From Campanula takesimana (taxonomy: Eukaryota; Streptophyta; Magnoliopsida; Asterales; Campanulaceae), in the NCBI GenBank assembly GCA_026119855.1, contig JAOWBW010000105.1, positions 682,001 through 746,000 on the forward strand: a stretch of 64,000 nucleotides of DNA, given 5' to 3'. Position 1 is the stretch's first letter; each line of letters opens with the position of its first letter. The notes beneath the pieces were generated by a model. The model saw nothing but the letters and a program-made list of their open reading frames with translations, searched no databases and was not told where the DNA came from. The translations under genes were made by a program, and so were the position numbers. Positions 54,633 through 64,000 of the stretch are shown here, in pieces.

Positions 54633-55962
54633 TGTTGGTAGTGGTGCCCTAGGCACGTTTAATAAACGTTGTAATTGTTATCATCTATTTCATATCAATA
54701 AAGAGATGTTTTGATTATTATTGTTGTTCATGTTTACTTTTAATAATCTCTGTCCCTAGTACTTGTTAAGCACTAGTATAAAGGCTAAATGATCATGGGA
54801 TGATCATGTTAGATTTATGGATACTTGTTTGGAACAATGTACTGGACATGACCTGCTGTATGAGATTTATGTCATGGTCTATGTCGTACATATACCTCAT
54901 ATTAGTTATGTCAGTCGAATCCTTAGACATGAAGTTATTATAGTCTTCCACTTGATGAACATTATGTTTGACATATTCAAACGCTACCTTTAACCGGGTA
55001 GTTATAAAGTGTATGATTGGCATAATCGGATTCACGTAGGGAAGAATAATAAGCTAAATGGATTTGTCCCTCTTCGGAGAGATCTCAAGCTTTGGCCTCT
55101 CGTAGGAATGATGTTGATGAAAATGTTCGGCCGGACTCAAATGAATTGATTAGATCAATGTCATTTGGATTATCAACATATTCGTAATCGAGAAAGTATT
55201 GAACAAGACAAGTTGACTTATTGATCATGACTTGTGTTCAATGACATCGTGGACAAAGGGATTATGACATATTCTAGAGGAATGCGAACTTGTATCTAGT
55301 TATACTATTTGGGTAGGTATGACGGTTTTCTAGAACCTAATCATATCGTATAGTTTCATGTTTGAACCCATTGCCAACTTAGTGTAATCCTAGAGGGTCA
55401 CACACAATAGAACGAATCTTAAATAAGGACCATATTGGAACTTTGGAAACTATGGGAATCTGGACAAGTGTGCGACCGCCCAAAACCACCTGTGCGGCCG
55501 CACAGTTTGGGTCAAATAGTACCATAACCTTCCAGATAGATGTGCGACCGCAGCACACCATGTCGGGACGGGTTTCCTAGTTTGATTTGGAAAAGAAACG
55601 GGTTTAGACACAAGTTTCCTATTTGGAATAGGTCTAACTTGTATATAAACAGCCAAATTCGGGCCAGATCATATGATAGATTTTGTGCAAGTCTCCAAAG
55701 AGTTTGAGAGAAGTTTTATTTTGTTCTAAGACATCCTAGATTGAAGAACAAAATAATACACAAATAAAATTCCATATAGTTCATATTGATTGTGAAAACG
55801 TGTTTCACAATTTTGGTCTAGCAACCAAGATCAAGTGTTCTTGATATTCGTTCATGGTGTGGATACCGCTAGAGGGTGAAGCTTATCATTTTCAAAGTTC
55901 GTGTTCTTACTTTTGTGATTAAAGCTTCAAGTTCTCCACCAAGATCAAAGACCAAATTCAAA
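54633..55962 (+). repeat. Truncated right LTR of copia-2
   Basis: Matches the left LTR until CAAATTCAAA, after which unrelated sequence follows. A deletion of about 25 bases near 55550 removes most of the right arm of the CG-rich inverted repeat present in the left LTR. Confidence 0.9.
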
Positions 55963-58900
55963 AGTAAACTATATTTTCAACCATTTGAAAATTTTTGGAC
56001 ATTACAATTTGACTATCAAACTTTTCCAATTATAAAATGGCAGTCATACTATGAATATAATATTAAATGTGACCTAAAATATGATAGTTTATGTTATTGG
56101 AGGTTATTTTCTATTAACAATCATTAGTTTCTACAAATTGATATTGTATTAGTTTTCGTTAACAACTAAAAAAAAGGTATACAATACGCTCTCGTCATCT
56201 CAATATGATGTTCCATTTTGAATAAATTTTTTTTTGTTTATTTATGATAATGAAAATCTAACATTTGTTATTGGTACACAAATACAGATATTATCAATAG
56301 AAATTTTAATTTTTTTTAATTAATTAAATTATAGTTATTGCTTAAAGATCACTCAAACAAATGACTAAAAAGTGGGAACCTTTTTCAGTACAAATGGTGT
56401 AATTTTTAAATAAAAAAGGACAGTGCCCTCTAAATTTTATTAAAGTAGAAATGAAAATAAAAATAATGGGAGGCTAAACCTTACCATCACAATGTAAGAA
56501 AAATACAAATGAAAATAAAGAATAAGAAAAAAGGCATAAATCATCATCTTCATTATATTAGTCTTCAAAAATCTGACCATTGACCCTTGGTAGGGAGAGA
56601 CATTCACCTCTACTATTGCTACGTGGAATTATGATGTGGAATTATGATGTGGAAGTCCACATCGCATCTTTCTATAGGCTAACGCAAGCGAAGCTCAATT
56701 AAGGTGATCATGATTGGAATTTGAAAGTTGATTCAAAATTGAAATTATTTGAAATTTGAATTCAATCCCATTTAAGAGAGAAATACTTGGTTAAAGAAAT
56801 GATCAAACTCATTTAAGGTAAGGTTGCTATTCAAATAGTTGATTCAAATTTGAATATGAGTTTTATCAGTAAATCATTTCAAATTTCAAATGTATTTTAA
56901 CAAATAGAAATTCCCCCAAAATATCTTCATTCAGTTAAATTATAAATCTACTACTAATATTTATTCTCAACTAATTTCTACTTATTTCTTAAGTAACTAA
57001 TTTCTCAAGTATTCAACGAGATTGCGTGAATATTTGAAATGGCTATTTTGTTGTGAAAATCAACATAGTTTATACACATTTGAAATACGAAAAACTCCCT
57101 ATAAACGTGTAAGTTTCTTTAACTAAGTTTTCGATTTGAGGAGGTTTGGTTTAATTTTGAATATTGTGATGAATGTTGTTGTTTTACTATGTAATGTCAC
57201 TTTTAATTCTAAATTTAAATGTTTGTTTCACTGTTTAAAAGTTGCTTGGAAGCCAATATTTTTAATACCTGAAAAACTCCCTATAAACTCATTGAAAGTT
57301 GCTTGAAAGCCAACATTTTTAGATTTGACCATTTGATTTACAAATGTGTCTCATATAACATGGAAAATCTATGGACAATTTATATCTGACTATACCAACG
57401 CTATATTATTTCTATCAGGTATTGGGAGATCACCAAAACATTGATATGGTGACAGACAATGCAAAACATTAATGTGGACAATTGATAATGCATTATTTAG
57501 CTTCATGATGTTTTACAATTATCTTTCTAGGATACTTTCAGTGGTAGTAGTGGTTTTCTTAAGATGTTTAGTTTCTTATTGGGCATAGAATGGCACAAGC
57601 TATGGTTGCAGCCTCCATATTTCAAAATAAATCTTCGGTTTTTTAAGAAGTTAATAAATCCTCCTTCAACATACAACAAGTTTCAGTCAACAAGTTTTAG
57701 ATTATGCTTAAACTTGATGCCATATTGAGAAATCATTAAGAATTTTTATATACTTTTCTATTATCAAAAATGCTTAAGTTCGACCTTTTAACTAATGTCC
57801 AGTGAAATTTGTGCATTCACTTAGAGACAAAGGAAGTACATTTTTAATTTTTTTTTTATCGAAAAGAGGACGGTACCTCCCTAAGTTTTATTAACCCAGG
57901 ACCAGAATGATTATCCCCGACCAATGGGTCTACATCCATCCTTGAATGAAAACTCATATACCAGAGAAGTGAGACCGGGGCATTTTTAACCGTTTTTTAA
58001 TCTCAAGGGGGTCAAGTCATGGTTGGGTGGGTTGCCGATTCATATGGTCGTTCTCTGCTACATTGGTGTTTTCACTCCCCATTCTCCACCAAAACAAAAT
58101 GTTTCCACTATATCTCATATGGTCGTTCTCTGCTACATAGGTCACGTGACCCGCACCGAGTTGGTGGCTGACGAGCCACCAGAGGTGACAGAATGAGAAC
58201 ATAAGAATGGACTATTGGGCTACCCAATTGCCTTCAGCTTCGGATCACTCATTTACCTAGCATCGTCTATAAGTTCTAGGCCGGACCACTTTCTGCATCG
58301 GTTACGGTTATCTCAGACTGTGTTCCGGTTGTTAAAATCAAAATTACAAATTTGGTGAGGGAAATGACCACCTCAACTACCAGAAAAAAGAAGTACATGA
58401 TAAAAGCAAAACAATAAATAAGACCGCCAAAAGGGTTGGCACCTATTCCAGATGGAAAGGGCCTTAACAAAAGGAAGTACATTTTTACTTCACTAAATGT
58501 GGGGAAATTTTTAAAATTAATACAACGGGAGCAACGGATTTACTCTTATATGATTATGGAAATAATAAAGATACAAAAGATGGCTGCAAAATGTGGTCTA
58601 CAAAATGAGGTGTCATAATTGTGTTGGTGTTTTTAATTAGAGTGTGCCGCGTCCACACTCGATGCAACAAATAAAATATCGACACCTCATTTGTGAACTT
58701 CTTTTGTAATCCTAGCATTGCCCTATAATTATTCTCCATTCAATAATAATTATACATGTAATGATCTACATGTAGAGGGTTTACTTTGATGGGTGGCCGG
58801 CCAGTTGTTACAATTCTGGACTAAAAAAGAAGAGTGTCTATGTAGTGTTTAACCATACCCATTGGTCCTGAACAGTTTTTTTTTTTTTTTTTTTAATTTA

Positions 58901-59820
58901 ACAGAGATTTGATCAATAATTAAGTTAATTAAGTTAATTGAGTTATTCAAACAAAATTTAAAATATTATTGATAGTATGTTTAATGGTGTATTTGAGTAA
59001 ACGACTATAATGATCCGCGTACTATATGAGTAAAACTAAATTGACCCGCATATTATCTACCAAATCAACCAGCGTACTATGCATAAATCAACCAAGTCAA
59101 CTCATATCGTTAGTATACATTAATGGATTTTAACGAATGTTAAAAACGTATATTACAATCAAAAGTGACCCAGTAAACATTAGAATAAACCAAGTGATAG
59201 TGAAAAACATCTAATAGCAATATAATTTGATTTGTTGTTATCTTATGTCCATTGTTTATTTCCTCATTTCACACACACTACATTAGAAGAGGTAATATTT
59301 ATAAGCATTATTATAATTATAGGGCTGTACTTGAGTATAGGGTGGCTATGATGAAGTATGTCTTGAGTATAGGGTGGCTATGATGAAGTATGTCTTTATG
59401 CATACATATGATGAGAATATAACTCACCGTGAGGGCATATGAGGGTTTTTATTTTTTTCTACAAAAGGGCAATGTCTCTTAGATTTTATAATAGGAGAAA
59501 AAAGATGAAAATTTAGAGGATAGGAAACAGAAAAAAATAAAATAAGTTAGCCCCATTTTATAACATACTTATTTTAAACAACTTTTGAAAGCACTATGTT
59601 TTTTTTATTAAATTGAAAGTAATTTATCACAAGAAGTTAAGAGCTTTGCATAAGGGTGAGATTGGAGATCCTTATCCTTGACACACAGATAGTACAAACA
59701 ATGTGACCTGGGATTTGTTTACTCAAAATCATTTTCAGATTATATTTATGATTTCGAACTGAGTTTCATAACTTCTAACTTAATTGAAGACCAAATTTAA
59801 TGACTTCTTCTTCATGTATA
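55963..59820. other. AT-rich Helitron interior with degraded repeats, no gene
   Basis: No coding domain recognised. Items seen: a degraded foldback MITE at about 56190-56400; a Helitron 5'-like block at 56600-56720; a duplicated AACTCCCTATAAAC/AAGTTGCTTG stretch at 57090-57310; a direct repeat ATATGGTCGTTCTCTGCTAC at about 58039 and 58116; a poly-T run near 58879; a MULE-like block (GCGTACTAT repeats) at 59010-59110; and a 29-bp direct repeat near 59333 and 59362 (TTGAGTATAGGGTGGCTATG). Confidence 0.5.
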
Positions 59821-60054
59821 CTCCCTCTCTCCTGCCCGACTTAAGATTTCGGTCAAGCAATTTATACTTTGACCAACAATTTGAACAAAAATAATTATCT
59901 TAATGAAAATCGAAAAATAGTTATTTAGTTTATTATTAATCGTGATACAATAACAAGTTTTAAATTTTTATTAGCATCATTATATTTCTTCAAATATTTG
60001 GTCAAAGTATAAATTGTTTGACCAAGAATCCTAAGTCGGGTGGGACGGAGGGAG
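59821..60054. mobile_element. Stowaway-like foldback MITE near the Helitron 3' end
   Basis: Ends CTCCCTCTCTCCTGCCCGAC and GTCGGGTGGGACGGAGGGAG with TA flanks (59819-59820, 60055-60056). Long internal complementarity (CAATTTATACTTTGACCAA and its inverse), so it folds nearly end to end. Confidence 0.85.
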
Positions 60055-60325
60055 TATAGTTTTTTTTTCATTTTAATATTAGAATGATTATTTTTGGGTT
60101 GGTTCTTCAATATAAGAATTGTTTTAAAATTACATGTTAGTCAAGTTAAAACCCCATATAATGACAATGGTGATAAAATTACAATTTAATAATCGATTTT
60201 ACAATACTCATTTTTAATTTTATTATGTACTATTTATTATTTAGTTTTACTATGCCCGTCAAATATCGACGGGTTAATCACTAGTATAATATGAATGAGG
60301 GAATATGAAGGCCCCAAAAGTTATA

Positions 60326-60905
60326 CTCCCTCCGTCCCATTTGAAGCTTCACCATTTACCCAAACGGGTGTCCCGTTAGAAGCTTCATCATTTCTTAAAA
60401 TGGTAAAAAGTGTAGGCCCCACTTGTCATACCCACTCACTTCTTCCTCTCACATACACCCTCTGTCCCTCTTTAGTTTACAAATTTTGGGTTGGGCACAT
60501 TATTTAAGGAAAAAGTGAAAAAAATTGATGTGTTGTAAGTGTAGATAGTTGAGTGGGAGAGAGAAAGTGGGTTAGAAAATAGTAAGTGGATAGTTGTTGT
60601 GAGTATAACAAGTGGGTCCCATTATTTTAAAAGTATTAAAACATTTCCTTTTTGGGACTTTGTAGATTAAAGTGGGACAACAAAAATGGCAAATTTTGTA
60701 GATTAAAGAGGGACGGAGGGAGTACTTAAATTATGGGACACACTTGTCATACCCACTAACTTTTCCCTCTCACATATTTAAATTGTAGGCCCCACTTGTC
60801 ATACCCACTAATTTCTTCCCTCTCACAACCCTTCTTACACTCATCACTTCCCTTAATTTGTGTGCCATCACCAAATTGGTGAAGCTTCAAATGGGACGGA
60901 GGGAG
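60326..60905. mobile_element. Stowaway-like MITE (outer) containing another MITE
   Basis: Nearly perfect ~27-bp inverted ends CTCCCTCCGTCCCATTTGAA and its complement, TA flanked. Interrupted by the inner MITE 60456-60722. The sequence CCCACTTGTCATACCCACT occurs three times, so the interior is partly duplicated. Confidence 0.85.
60456..60722. mobile_element. Stowaway-like MITE (inner)
   Basis: Inverted ends CACCCTCTGTCCCTCTTTAG and CTTTAATCTACAAAATTT-type complement ending GGGACGGAGGGAG, with TA on both sides (60454-60455, 60723-60724). It sits inside the MITE at 60326-60905. Confidence 0.72.
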
Positions 60906-61086
60906 TATATGTAATTGTCCTTGGTTGATTATTTTTTTTCTCAAATAAAATAGGACTTTTTTGTGTATTTTTTTTTTCTTGGGGCCTCTTTTGCTTAAAA
61001 ATGAACTAATAAAATGTGTCAGCTGATTTTCTTTTATTTTTTTAAGAAAGAATTAGTGATAAAAAAAAATTCATAACAAAAATATA
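60906..61086. other. AT-rich DNA between MITEs
   Basis: Contains CTTGGGGCCTCTTTTGC, complementary in style to the GGCCCC motifs of the hAT fragment at 44688, so it may hold that element's degraded right part. Confidence 0.35.
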
Positions 61087-61368
61087 CTCCCTCCGTCCCA
61101 GCAGAAGTGTCACTTATTTCCCTTTTGGTCCGTCCCAGCACAAGTGTCACTACCCAAAATGAAAATATTTTAATATATTTATATTCAACCAACCCCACCA
61201 TTTAACCCCACTCATTCTCTCTCTTCCTTTTCCACCACTCATTTTATTCAACCAACATCACTATTTACTCCACTCATTATCTCTCTTCATTTTCTACAAC
61301 ACATATACTACATTTTCTTAATCTCCGTGTCCCAAAAATTGGTGACACTTGTGCCGGGACGGAGGGAG
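61087..61368. mobile_element. Stowaway-like MITE
   Basis: Ends CTCCCTCCGTCCCAGCAGAA and GTGCCGGGACGGAGGGAG with TA flanks (61085-61086, 61369-61370). Subterminal AAGTGTCAC and GTGACACTT are complementary. Confidence 0.87.
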
Positions 61369-61417
61369 TATACATACACACACACACACACATTTATATA
61401 TATATATATATAGATTT

Positions 61418-61466
61418 GATAGTAAAGTCACCAATATTGTTGGGCCCCATGCAAGTTGATCAGGCT
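61418..61466 (-). pseudogene. LINE fragment between insertions
   Basis: Minus strand encodes QLAWGPNNIGDFTIKS. With the hAT-type element at 61467-62688 removed it reads straight on from the WPITPKLD sequence at 62697, the usual C-terminal region of plant LINE RT proteins. At 61417 it runs into a (TA)n(CA)n microsatellite. Confidence 0.75.
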
Positions 61467-61569
61467 CAGGGCCGTTCTTAACCTTTTGTAGGTCCGGGGA
61501 GAAATCAAATGAAGAGGCCCCTTGTAATCAAAATTTTTTGTACGACCCTACATTGCTATTTTTTACCAT

Positions 61570-61659
<90 letters not shown>

Positions 61660-62688
61660 ACTTAATTTTTTTAATCATAATTTTGCGGAGTCTTTCTTCA
61701 GAACAAATTTATCAATAGCACCTTTTGTGATTCTTTAAATTGCTCTACCAATTTTTTTTTTTTCTTTTCTGACATCCAGGTAGATGTTTTTTTGGCAACA
61801 TTCTCAAATAAAATCAAACGAAATTGTAATACAAAAGAGCATAAACACCTGGATTCTTTGTAGGTAGATGAAGCTGGATAGTTGGAAAAACAAATCAAAC
61901 TTAATTTGTCTTGTTTCTGCACCAAAACATGAAGGAAAAAAATAGACTAAATAAATGATGCACGGTCTAAATATTATTGTTGAGACTCCCTCTATCTCAA
62001 CATCAATGTCTAGAAAAATTACAAAAATTCTATCAATCAAGAGCAATTTTTTAAATTCTTTAGATATTCATTTGAAACGGAGGGAGTATTATTATATAAT
62101 AACAGTTAAATCCTTCAAGAAATTGTAAGAACAAACTTGATTTTTTTTCAATCAATTGCAAATCAAAGATTTAAGAACAACTGAAAATAACATTTTTTTT
62201 AGAAATAAAATCCAAATAAAAAACTTAAAATATTGAATTTCACATATCAGCATATGCATTACCTTGAAGAAATTGATGTTGCAATTAGCGGAGGAAGCCG
62301 TTGGAGATCGACAAATCGTTGATTGTTCTTCTTCCGTGAAGGCGTGAAACTGTGAAGGATTAAGAAATGAAGGCCGGAAGGGGTTGACTGAGAGTGCGGA
62401 TTGCAGAGGAGGAGGAGGAGGAGGAGGAGGCGTGTGCGATTGTGAAGACTAAAAGGATTAACGTATTGTATTTGCAATTAAATGGGCGAAAAATTCTAAT
62501 AGACTGAATTTTTAATTGATTCTTTAATTAGGTCTAATTTTTTTTAGCAATTAAATTATATTTACCATAGTTAAATAAAAAAACAAATACATACTATATA
62601 TATACCCTATAGCCTAAGAAAAAATGGGCCCCCTAAAATTGTGGGCCCTAGGCAGTAGCCCTCACTTACCCCCTTTGGGCCGGGCCTG
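61467..62688. mobile_element. Non-autonomous hAT-type element inside the LINE
   Basis: Termini CAGGGCCG and (inverted) CAGGCCCG, flanked by an 8-bp near-duplication ATCAGGCT (61459-61466) / ATCAAGCT (62689-62696). Contains a (TA)n run of about 84 bp (61573-61656), a small Stowaway-like hairpin (61985-62086) and a (GAG)n tract near 62406-62430. No transposase. Confidence 0.8.
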
Positions 62689-64000
62689 ATCAAGCTTTGG
62701 AGTTATAGGCCAGGGGTATGCACTAAGGTTATTTAAAACTTGCTGGTCCAGGAGATTGTTAAGGATACCCCATTTCCAATCATTGTTGCTTCTAAAATAT
62801 GTAACAGGTTTAGAGAGAAGGACTCGGGGAATATGTTTGTGTGTAATCTGTCTTAGGGTAAAGTTGCCCAGCCATTTATCCTCCCAAAAGCTGGTATATT
62901 CATTCACCATTGAAAACTTTCCAAGCTAAACCTTCTTTAAATAACTCTTTTAAATTCAATAATCCCCTCCACACCCAGGATATATTAGATTTAGGTCTGG
63001 CTTGCAAAACTGTACGTGTGATTTGGGTAGTATTTATATTTTAAAACCAAAGCCCAAAGAGAGGAAGGATTTGAATATAGCTAGCCGCCATAAAAGTTTT
63101 AACAAGAATGCAGAATTTTTAAAACCCAAGCCACCAGATTCAACATTATTTTCAAGAATTTTCCAAGAGATTAATGGAGCGGGTTTTTTGAGAGGGTTAC
63201 AACTCCAGTAGAAAGCTCTAGTTAAGCTATAGTATATTTAAACGTTTTTGGGAATTGGGAGAGCAGCCATAGTATATGAAGGGAGGGCTTGAGCAGTATC
63301 TTTAATTAAGGTCATACGTCCTGCCTTGGACAAAAGCTTAGATTGCCAAAGACAGATTTTTGTTTTAAGAGAAGAAGATAGAGACAGAAAAATATTTTCT
63401 GTGACCCTAACAGTAATAAGGGGAATTCCCAAGTATTTATCTTGTCCTTGCTGGAGTTGAATACCTAAGGTTTGTCTGACTCTAGTTTGGTTTGATGGGG
63501 AAGTGCCAGGGGAGAACACTATAGAGGATTTGTCGAGGTTTATTTTTTGTCCAGAAGCAAGACAGAAATCTTGAAGGGCTTGAGTTAGCGAAGAAATTGA
63601 TGCGTGGTGGTTTTTAGAAAATATGAAGCAATCATCCGCAAATGCCATGGCAGGTACGCTAGGGCCATCTTTGCTAGTGCGAACAGGCAAAATGGATTTC
63701 TCGATGGATTTAGCGTGGAGGCTTCTAAGAAGAGGATCTAGCACAAGAATAAAAATATATGGGGATAAAGGGTCACCTTGCCGGAGGCCCCTCGAGGAAG
63801 TGAACTGGTCACCAAGATGGCCATTAATAACTAGACGATATGATGGGGTAGAAATACATTGCATAATGCAATTTATCCAAACAGGAGGGAATTGATGACT
63901 GTCAAGAACTTGACGCACAAAATGCCATTCCACCCTATCATAAGGCTTTGAAAGGTCTATTTTGATAGCCACATCCCCCAGCTGCCCTTTATGGTTTCTC
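62689..64000 (-). pseudogene. L1-type LINE reverse transcriptase (5' side outside window)
   Basis: From 64000 downwards the frame is open to 63238: AIKIDLSKPYDRVEWHFV, GLRQGDPLSPYIFILVLD, the catalytic AFADDCFIF near 63640, GQKINLDKSSIVFS, KYLGIPLI and LSKAGRMTLIK. Beyond 63238 the reading is broken by several stops but recognisable (KKPAPLISWKI, FWEDKWLGN, WPITPKLD). Plant LINE ORF2 carries an endonuclease before RT, which would lie outside the window. The element is degenerate. Confidence 0.9.

Larger units (their letters stand above)
47269..55962 (+). mobile_element. Ty1/copia element copy 2, right LTR truncated
   Basis: Left LTR 47269-48756, primer site, gag, pol, purine tract, right LTR 54633-55962 lacking its last ~120 bases. 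The candidate left target duplication is CTGTA (47264-47268); the right one is lost. Same family as copia-1 (21801-26827). A hAT-type MITE sits in the leader. Coding damage: an 89-bp deletion of the protease site, two stops and one frameshift. The copia lineage was not determined. Confidence 0.92.
45320..60284 (+). mobile_element. Helitron with nested insertions
   Basis: The 5' end is A|TCTATATAATAATATATTAA with AAAGCAGAAG, the common plant Helitron start. The 3' end has the hairpin CCCGTC-AAATATC-GACGGG (60255-60273) followed after seven bases by CTAG|T, the canonical Helitron terminus. There is no target duplication, and insertion between A and T is consistent with the family. No Rep/helicase gene is seen, so it is non-autonomous. 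Much of the 15 kb is copia-2. A second 5'-like block at about 56600-56720 (TACGTGGAATTATGATGTGG) means that two Helitrons may overlap here and the 3' end may belong to the inner one. Confidence 0.7.

Noticed and set aside
61509..61738. Open frames with long Ile-Tyr runs
   Set aside because: Translation of a (TA)n microsatellite.

Overview
The window is nuclear DNA of a flowering plant, most likely a eudicot. It is dominated by nested plant transposable elements: a Del/Tekay-like chromovirus, a Sirevirus-like copia derivative, a Tat/Retand-like Ty3-gypsy element, two copies of another copia family, a MULE, hAT elements, Stowaway-type MITEs, a Helitron and an L1-type LINE. Only two host genes are supported. 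One is a complete three-exon SOB FIVE-LIKE (SOFL) gene on the minus strand at 9252-10248. The other is the broken 5' part of a 2-oxoglutarate-dependent dioxygenase at 43457-43848, which runs into a 100-N assembly gap (43849-43948).

Layout. 1-8545: Del/Tekay-like gypsy element, its left LTR cut by the window edge and its gag-pol carrying three in-frame stops. 8546-14070: the SOFL gene, three Stowaway-like MITEs and a 1.2-kb MULE with 10-bp target duplications. 14071-28812: minus-strand Sirevirus-like material arranged LTR-internal-LTR-internal-LTR, lacking RT. Its second internal unit is split by a solo LTR (19423-20967) and by a deleted copia element (21801-26827), each with perfect 5-bp target duplications. 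28813-31340: two hAT-type elements, one holding a MITE. 31341-43192: an 11.9-kb Tat/Retand-like gypsy element with two RNase H domains, a 75-bp tandem array and, behind pol on the opposite strand, a degenerate gene that appears to have its own TATA box and introns. 43949-64000: an L1-type LINE on the minus strand, split by about 17 kb of insertions. These include a Helitron (45320-60284) that itself contains the second copia copy (47269-55962).

How the parts relate. Insertion order can be read from nesting and target duplications: LINE, then hAT fragment, then Helitron, then copia-2, then the hAT MITE in the copia-2 leader; and Sirevirus unit, then solo-LTR parent and copia-1. Every polyprotein here is broken, so none of these copies looks autonomous. 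Several breaks in the Tat element, its right LTR and the dioxygenase are 1-bp indels close to the assembly gap, so some may be sequencing errors.

The least ordinary signals are the spliced-looking antisense gene of the Tat element, a large near-perfect CG-rich inverted repeat in the copia-2 U3, and three small leader hairpins with compensatory changes. I see no defence system, CRISPR array, gene cluster or confident RNA gene. All structure calls were made by eye, without alignment software or database searches.
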